Program-made: the position numbers and the translations under genes
Notes under the pieces: generated by a model
What the model was told of the DNA's origin: nothing
The model's input: only the letters and a program-made list of their open reading frames with translations
The model's database searches: none
Shown: positions 60,374 to 64,000 of the stretch, in pieces
Layout of the letters: every line of letters starts with the position of its first letter
How positions within the stretch are numbered: position 1 is the first letter of the stretch
NCBI GenBank assembly: GCA_905181785.1
Contig: CAJIZC010000011.1
Location: 21,046-85,045 of the forward strand
Reading direction: 5' to 3'
Length of the DNA stretch: 64,000 nt
Origin: an uncultured Candidatus Poseidoniales archaeon
GTDB taxonomy: Archaea > Thermoplasmatota > Poseidoniia > Poseidoniales > Poseidoniaceae

Positions 60374-61435
60374 ATGGGAATGTCTGATGAAGAAGTTGAA
60401 GTTCACGACCAATTGACCAATCTAAAACGCGAACTGAAGCAGGTAGACAATTCAAAAGTCGTCCTCATTGGAGACGTCATCATGGATTGCTACATTCATG
60501 GATATGCAAACAACCTCAACTCTCGGGCACCGGTTCCTGTGCTCCGTGAAACAATGCGAGAGGAAGATGTTGGTGCTGCCGCACACGTAGCACGCGGTCT
60601 CAACTCGATGGGGTTGGAGAGTCACTTGTTTGGCGTCGTTGGCGATGACAGGGCTGGTCTCAGCATTTTGGACGCCCTCGATGAAGAAGGCGTCACGACT
60701 GGTGGAATTGCCATTGTTGAAGGCCGTATTACAACGGTCAAAACCCGATTACTTGCCACGCGAGAAAGCCTTGTCCAAGAAGAACAACTTTTGCTCCGAT
60801 GGGACATTGAAGACGATAACCCAGTACCCGAAGTTGCGGCTGTGGCCCTCTACGACCAAGCCATTGGTGAATTGGAGGATGCAAAAGTTGTCATCCTATC
60901 AGATTACGGACAAGGTGTTGTCAACGATACGGGTGCTGACAGGATGATTAAACGGGCTTTAGAAAAGAAAGTACCGATCATTGCCGACCCAAAACTCACG
61001 GGGTTGCACCGAACTCATGGTGTGGATTGGATTTTATTTCAGGCTCAAGGGCTTGAGTTGATGCGCCGAAGGCTTGGCAGTGCGACAGGATCTGATGCTG
61101 CACAAAAACTCATAGAACAGCACAACTGGAAGCATCTGGTCGTGCTGTCGGGTGAAGCTGGCGTCACCATCTATTCCGCAGAAGAAGAAACAGTACACGC
61201 TCCATGTACCTTGGATGATTTGAGGCAAATGATCGGATTGATTGATGCGGCAGCGGTTGCGATTGCGGTTGCTATTTCCAAATCTTTCTCTGTGCAAAAC
61301 ACTGCTTTGCTTGCAAACGCAGCGTGTGAATGCATTCTAGGTGCCGAGCGCACCGAAGCGTTCTCCCTAAGCCGTGAAGACCTCGTCGATCGGATAGGTG
61401 AAATGACATGGAACCTGCAAATTTCCAAGCGCTGA
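60374..61435 (+). CDS. PfkB-family kinase, HldE/RfaE-like, altered GAGD motif
   Basis: Ribokinase-fold protein of 353 residues. Seen: VVLIGDVIMDCYIHGYA, the RfaE-type segment SRAPVPVLRETMREEDVGAAAHVARGLNSMG, the strand FGVVGDDRAG, TTVKTRLLA, ILSDYGQGVV and IADPKL, all typical of the heptose-phosphate kinase branch. The PfkB signature GAGD near the C-terminus is replaced by G-L-I-D with Asp291 retained. No nucleotidyltransferase domain follows. Whether it is active and on which sugar cannot be told. GGAGG lies 8 bp before ATG 60374. The archease gene follows 9 bp later with GAGGTGA. Confidence 0.83.
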   Translation: MGMSDEEVEVHDQLTNLKRELKQVDNSKVVLIGDVIMDCYIHGYANNLNSRAPVPVLRETMREEDVGAAAHVARGLNSMGLESHLFGVVGDDRAGLSILDALDEEGVTTGGIAIVEGRITTVKTRLLATRESLVQEEQLLLRWDIEDDNPVPEVAAVALYDQAIGELEDAKVVILSDYGQGVVNDTGADRMIKRALEKKVPIIADPKLTGLHRTHGVDWILFQAQGLELMRRRLGSATGSDAAQKLIEQHNWKHLVVLSGEAGVTIYSAEEETVHAPCTLDDLRQMIGLIDAAAVAIAVAISKSFSVQNTALLANAACECILGAERTEAFSLSREDLVDRIGEMTWNLQISKR

Positions 61436-61444
61436 GGTGAAACC

Positions 61445-61939
61445 ATGAGTGCATGGCCGCGCCCCACAACTGCAGATATAGGTCTGCGAGCCTTTGCCCG
61501 CTCCCCTTCTAGATTATTTGACGAAGTGACATTGGGGATGCAACACATACTGATCTCATCAGCTTCCGCAGGAAAAAGCGACGAACTGGTTCGCCATTCC
61601 GCACAATGGAATGTTGCCCTACCGACCACTGCTGGCGATCAAGAGTTGCTCCTGGTTCACTGGCTCGAAGAAGTTCTTTATCGTTCTGAAGTTCACCGTC
61701 AATGGTGCGTCTCATGCAGCGTCCTGCTGCGAGAAGAGAACGGTGAACTACAGGCTCATGGTTCAGTCTCTTGGGTCAACGCAGATGAAGTTGAGCAAGA
61801 GGTGGAAATCAAAGCCGTGACCACTCACGAACTCCAAATTTTCAAGGTTGAACATGGCAAAACCGCGCAGTCAATGTGGGAGGAAGTTCCCAATTTCGAA
61901 GGCCCTGGTTGGATTGCAGACGTCGTCTTTGACATCTAA
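61445..61939 (+). CDS. Archease (RtcB ligase cofactor)
   Basis: Promotes guanylylation of the tRNA-splicing ligase RtcB. Seen: N-terminal PTTADIGLRAFARSPSRLFDEV, the LLLVHWLEEVLYRSEVH helix, EIKAVTTHELQIFKVEHG and the C-terminal WIADVVFDI, which match the family from end to end. The usual H-T-A-D-I-G is T-T-A-D-I-G here; the metal Asp is kept. The product has 164 residues, slightly longer than the usual 140. RtcB is not in the window, but EndA is 2 kb away. Its stop overlaps the T run of the convergent SRP RNA. Confidence 0.88.
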   Translation: MSAWPRPTTADIGLRAFARSPSRLFDEVTLGMQHILISSASAGKSDELVRHSAQWNVALPTTAGDQELLLVHWLEEVLYRSEVHRQWCVSCSVLLREENGELQAHGSVSWVNADEVEQEVEIKAVTTHELQIFKVEHGKTAQSMWEEVPNFEGPGWIADVVFDI

Positions 61940-61943
61940 AAAA
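61938..61943 (-). terminator. T-run terminator of SRP RNA
   Basis: Six T residues on the minus strand follow the 3' end of the SRP RNA. They overlap the archease stop codon. Confidence 0.55.
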
Positions 61944-61947
61944 TAGA

Positions 61948-62351
61948 AGAGTGGGAGGGCCTGAGGTGGACGCTCGTTCCTTCTGGCCAAGCCCATACAC
62001 TTCCTCCATCCCGTTACCCCACAGCACTCATGGCCCTAGGTAGGGCTGCTCCGTTCCCGGCCTGACCTGTTCCCCCAGTTATTCGGTCCCTGTTCCCCTC
62101 CGGGAACAGTTCTCGACACCCGAGTCATGTAGGGGCGAGACATCAATGTCCGCATATGGAAACCAAAAGGCCGCTTTCGCCGCCCAGAGGCGTTCGGTCC
62201 ACCGTAAAGACGATTTGTGGTGCAGGGTACGTCTAGCTCCCCACCTATCCCGTATGAGCCTACAACCGACTGTATTTGAACGCAACCCTTGTTCAATCCG
62301 AGGCCGTGGAGGGTTGAAATGTAGGGATTCAGCCAACCCTCAACTGCCAAA
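61948..62351 (-). ncRNA. ffs: Archaeal signal recognition particle 7S RNA
   Basis: Fills the gap between archease and the SAP protein. Minus strand 62045-62075 contains the universally conserved SRP helix 8 sequence: AGGTCAGGCCGGGAACGGAG then CAGCCC, compare AGGUCAGGUCCGGAAGGAAGCAGC. A GACA-TTGA-TGTC hairpin with flanking GC pairs (about 62125-62145) can be helix 6. Near the 5' end GAGGGTTG and CAACCCTC pair around a GGCTG-containing hairpin, an Alu-domain-like element, and AGTTGAGGG can also meet CCCTCCCACT at the 3' end. A TATA-like CGTATTAGTC at 62374-62383 predicts a start near 62351. About 400 nt, longer than the common 300-320; the 5' boundary is uncertain. Confidence 0.85.
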
Positions 62352-62373
62352 TCGGGGTGACGTCAAAGGTTCT

Positions 62374-62383
62374 GACTAATACG
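62374..62383 (-). promoter_or_regulatory. Probable promoter of SRP RNA
   Basis: Minus-strand CGTATTAGTC overlaps the stop codon of the SAP/zinc-ribbon gene and lies about 27 bp before the predicted RNA start. Confidence 0.35.
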
Positions 62384-63167
62384 AGAAGAACAAAAACAGC
62401 CCAAGTATGCCAATAAGGGCAATGCCAGTTGCAATAATGGCGCCCACTGTCGCAACCCCTACACCGTATCCAACTGCTGTTGCCTGGAGGGCCTTTCCGA
62501 AAGCGGCAGTTTGAGGAATAGGTGCCTGTGGAACAGTGCTGGGTTCCGAAGGATCGATTGGTCCGCCGGTTGGCATGACGCCCATTGTAACCGAGTTTTG
62601 GTTTTCCATTATGTTGTAGCCAAACATACCCAGGAAGAATCCAATCGGTAAAAGAAGGCAGCACGAAGTAAACATTGTTGTCATGAAGGTACCTTGGCCG
62701 CAGCCCCTTTCCTCATACGATACGTCGCCGATGTAATCCGATTCACAATCCCAAAACAAATTCCATTCGCTTACAATCATCCACACAGCAGCGATGCCTA
62801 TGGCCAATCCAATGATCATCATGCATGCGGATATCTGTTGAGGAGTCAGGCCATTATCGCCAAATGGTGAAGGAGATTTCGTGCCGCGTGAATCTTGTTT
62901 GGTTGAACACGTCGGGCATGCAATCATACCATTGTAATCGATTGGAACACGGAGAATGACATCACAACTGGAACAGTTAAGTTCCCTAAACTTGCCTTCA
63001 GAGGGCCCTTCTTCGTCCGCCTCATTCGATTCCCACACCGAAGGTTCAGGTTGATGGTTCGTTAGGCGCTCGATCAAAGCGGTCTTATTTCCGGAGACGA
63101 GAAGGCCTTTTTCCCTTAGGAGGGACTTCAATTCGATGACGGTCATCTTTTCCAGATCGACTACCAT
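62376..63167 (-). CDS. SAP-domain, zinc-ribbon, three-TM membrane protein
   Basis: A 263-residue protein. Seen: an N-terminal SAP helix-extended-helix (about residues 6-35; KMTVIELKSLLREKGLLVSGNKTALIERL), a linker, a C4 zinc ribbon (CSSC and CPTC, about 64-89), three hydrophobic segments (about 115-135, 165-190 and 235-262), and a cysteine-containing loop between the first two (DCESDY, RGCGQG) that is probably external. ATG 63167 begins just before the SAP motif; the longer frame adds 30 unlike residues. SAP motifs usually bind DNA, which is odd in a membrane protein; a chromosome-membrane link is only a guess. Confidence 0.72.
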   Translation of the reverse strand: MVVDLEKMTVIELKSLLREKGLLVSGNKTALIERLTNHQPEPSVWESNEADEEGPSEGKFRELNCSSCDVILRVPIDYNGMIACPTCSTKQDSRGTKSPSPFGDNGLTPQQISACMMIIGLAIGIAAVWMIVSEWNLFWDCESDYIGDVSYEERGCGQGTFMTTMFTSCCLLLPIGFFLGMFGYNIMENQNSVTMGVMPTGGPIDPSEPSTVPQAPIPQTAAFGKALQATAVGYGVGVATVGAIIATGIALIGILGLFLFFSY

Positions 63168-63285
63168 GGCCCAAGCAAGCCACATGCAATCATAAGCGTT
63201 CACCCGTTTGCTGACCATGAACGAATCAAAGTTAGGGGGGAAAAATATCCAGAACAACCAAACGAACCGATTGGATCAGAATGAA

Positions 63286-63795
63286 TCAAGAAAACCAAGG
63301 GTGACGACCAAAGTGGTTTCGTGGGACATTTCTCTGGTTTTTAGTGTAGTATTGGAAGCCCAAGATCACCGATTTGAGGTAGGTTTCCAGCCGTGGTCGC
63401 ACCCATAGTGCATGGGGTATCCTCGCCAGGAGGGATGGAATACGAGCAAGAATATACGGGTAAACGGTGATGGTCAATCGACATGTATCCTTTTCTTGGG
63501 TCTCAATTTGCCATTCTACATACGATTGTGCGCCCCCTTTTTCCCCGATCAGCAGGGTGTAACCTCGGCCTTCGGACCATGTTTGAAAACGACGGACGTA
63601 CGTACGACCATTGAGGTAAACAAGAGTGTCTGTGTGTTCGTTGTCGTTCCATGTTTGAACAGCATTTGTTCGGCAAAAAGGATGGCACTTTTCGAGAATA
63701 CCAGGGGTACTGATCATGGCCCACAATGCTGAGCGGTTGAGATCAAAGGTTTCGGAATGTGCTACACTCAATCGGCGAGTGTATTCTTTGTCCAT
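63286..63795 (-). CDS. SRPBCC (polyketide cyclase-like) protein
   Basis: About 169 residues. Seen: the N-terminal strand AHSETFDLNRSALWAMISTPGILEKCHPFC, the typical opening of the START/SRPBCC helix-grip fold, then strands including TDTLVYLNGRTYVRRFQTW and TCRLTITVYPYI, and a long C-terminal helix (LETYLKSVILGFQYYTKN). No catalytic residues can be named; members bind hydrophobic ligands. It is single, and divergent from the gene beginning at 63906. Confidence 0.7.
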   Translation of the reverse strand: MDKEYTRRLSVAHSETFDLNRSALWAMISTPGILEKCHPFCRTNAVQTWNDNEHTDTLVYLNGRTYVRRFQTWSEGRGYTLLIGEKGGAQSYVEWQIETQEKDTCRLTITVYPYILARIPSLLARIPHALWVRPRLETYLKSVILGFQYYTKNQRNVPRNHFGRHPWFS

Positions 63796-63905
63796 ACCAC
63801 GAAAAACCAGTCCTTTACTTTGAGGTTATGTTCGCGCACAGCAGTCACATCAAACCTCTTACCATAAGCAATAAAGTTCAAGCGAACAGGAACCGTCCTC
63901 ACATC

Positions 63906-64000
63906 ATGGGACTCATTGACGTGTTTGCTAAATTCCATGGTAAAGAAAAATGGTCCGAACTTGAACCATGGCAAAAGTTCATCGTTGGGATAGAACTCAT
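63906..64000 (+). CDS. Start of an unidentified gene, cut by window
   Basis: ATG 63906 opens a frame that reads to the window end: MGLIDVFAKFHGKEKWSELE and on to WQKFIVGIEL. The amphipathic start followed by a hydrophobic run suggests the beginning of a membrane protein. It is divergent from the SRPBCC gene, and an opposing frame on the minus strand at 63768-63974 is less convincing. Only 31 codons are visible, so no family can be given. Confidence 0.4.
   Translation, partial: MGLIDVFAKFHGKEKWSELEPWQKFIVGIEL

Noticed and set aside
62036..62350. Minus-strand open frame of 104 codons in the archease-SAP gap
   Set aside because: The region is explained by the SRP RNA, including its conserved helix 8 sequence.
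63768..63974. Minus-strand 68-codon frame upstream of the SRPBCC gene
   Set aside because: It overlaps both the SRPBCC start and the more plausible plus-strand gene beginning at 63906, and shows no recognisable pattern.

Overview
The window is most consistent with a planktonic marine euryarchaeon of the Poseidoniia (Marine Group II) or a close relative. The archaeal markers are PAN, Kae1, aMBF1, the eukaryote-like ribosomal proteins S19e, S17e, L31e and L39e with PDCD5, a tRNA-splicing endonuclease, archease, an archaeal 7S (SRP) RNA, TATA-type promoters with very short leaders, and preQ0 (archaeosine) genes. These sit beside many genes of bacterial character: histidine degradation, proton-translocating transhydrogenase, methylmalonyl-CoA mutase and epimerase, and bacterial-type FolE. 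Lineage is inferred from gene content only. Genes are dense, with many 1-4 bp overlaps, and lie on both strands.

Layout. 1-5.2 kb: end of a membrane protein, a membrane alpha/beta hydrolase, a CNNM/CorC-like protein and MetRS. 5.2-6.9 kb: the two halves of formiminotransferase-cyclodeaminase as separate genes. 6.9-9.3 kb: PAN, aMBF1 and Tsr3. 9.3-13.7 kb: FdhD, a YdeP-like molybdopterin oxidoreductase and an MFS transporter. 13.7-17.3 kb: HutU (long, animal-type form) and HutH. 17.3-21.5 kb: a DUF835 protein, a zinc-ribbon/EF-hand membrane protein, tRNA-Val(GAC), a DUF5679 protein and a possible small structured RNA. 21.6-24.9 kb: HutI, Kae1 and a basic protein without a normal start codon. 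24.9-29.9 kb: FKBP, methylmalonyl-CoA mutase and epimerase, and an ABC exporter pair. 29.9-34.6 kb: a class III aminotransferase, divergent from an RHH regulator heading a folE-queE-queC/msrB-queD operon. 34.6-37.2 kb: a minus-strand translation operon (S19e, PDCD5, L39e, L31e, S17e, a small unknown, TrmJ-like). 37.3-42.5 kb: surface and membrane proteins. 42.5-44.2 kb: an FMN reductase, FGE-like and ArsC-like operon. 44.3-49.6 kb: a TPR/EF-hand protein, a TrmB-V4R regulator, and IscA with YgfZ. 49.6-53.6 kb: malate dehydrogenase and a three-gene transhydrogenase. 53.7-58.2 kb: a choice-of-anchor V-like protein, TatC with an extra cysteine domain, and an M6-like protease. 58.2-64 kb: EndA, a wHTH/TerB-like protein, a PfkB-family kinase, archease, SRP RNA, a SAP/zinc-ribbon protein, an SRPBCC protein and the start of a plus-strand gene.

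How it works together. HutH, HutU, HutI, glutamate formimidoyltransferase and cyclodeaminase form a complete route from histidine to glutamate and a folate-bound one-carbon unit. They are spread over three loci in 18 kb. FolE, QueD, QueE and QueC form the full GTP-to-preQ0 route. EndA and archease belong to tRNA splicing. Transhydrogenase, malate dehydrogenase and methylmalonyl-CoA enzymes fit aerobic heterotrophy on amino acids and propionyl-CoA.

The most unusual signals are a QueC-MsrB fusion whose QueC zinc cysteines are all replaced, three TAATACT repeats spaced exactly 11 bp apart at the RHH promoter, a TatC carrying a cysteine-rich domain that resembles MvhD, and a candidate small RNA of four hairpins ending in a T run.
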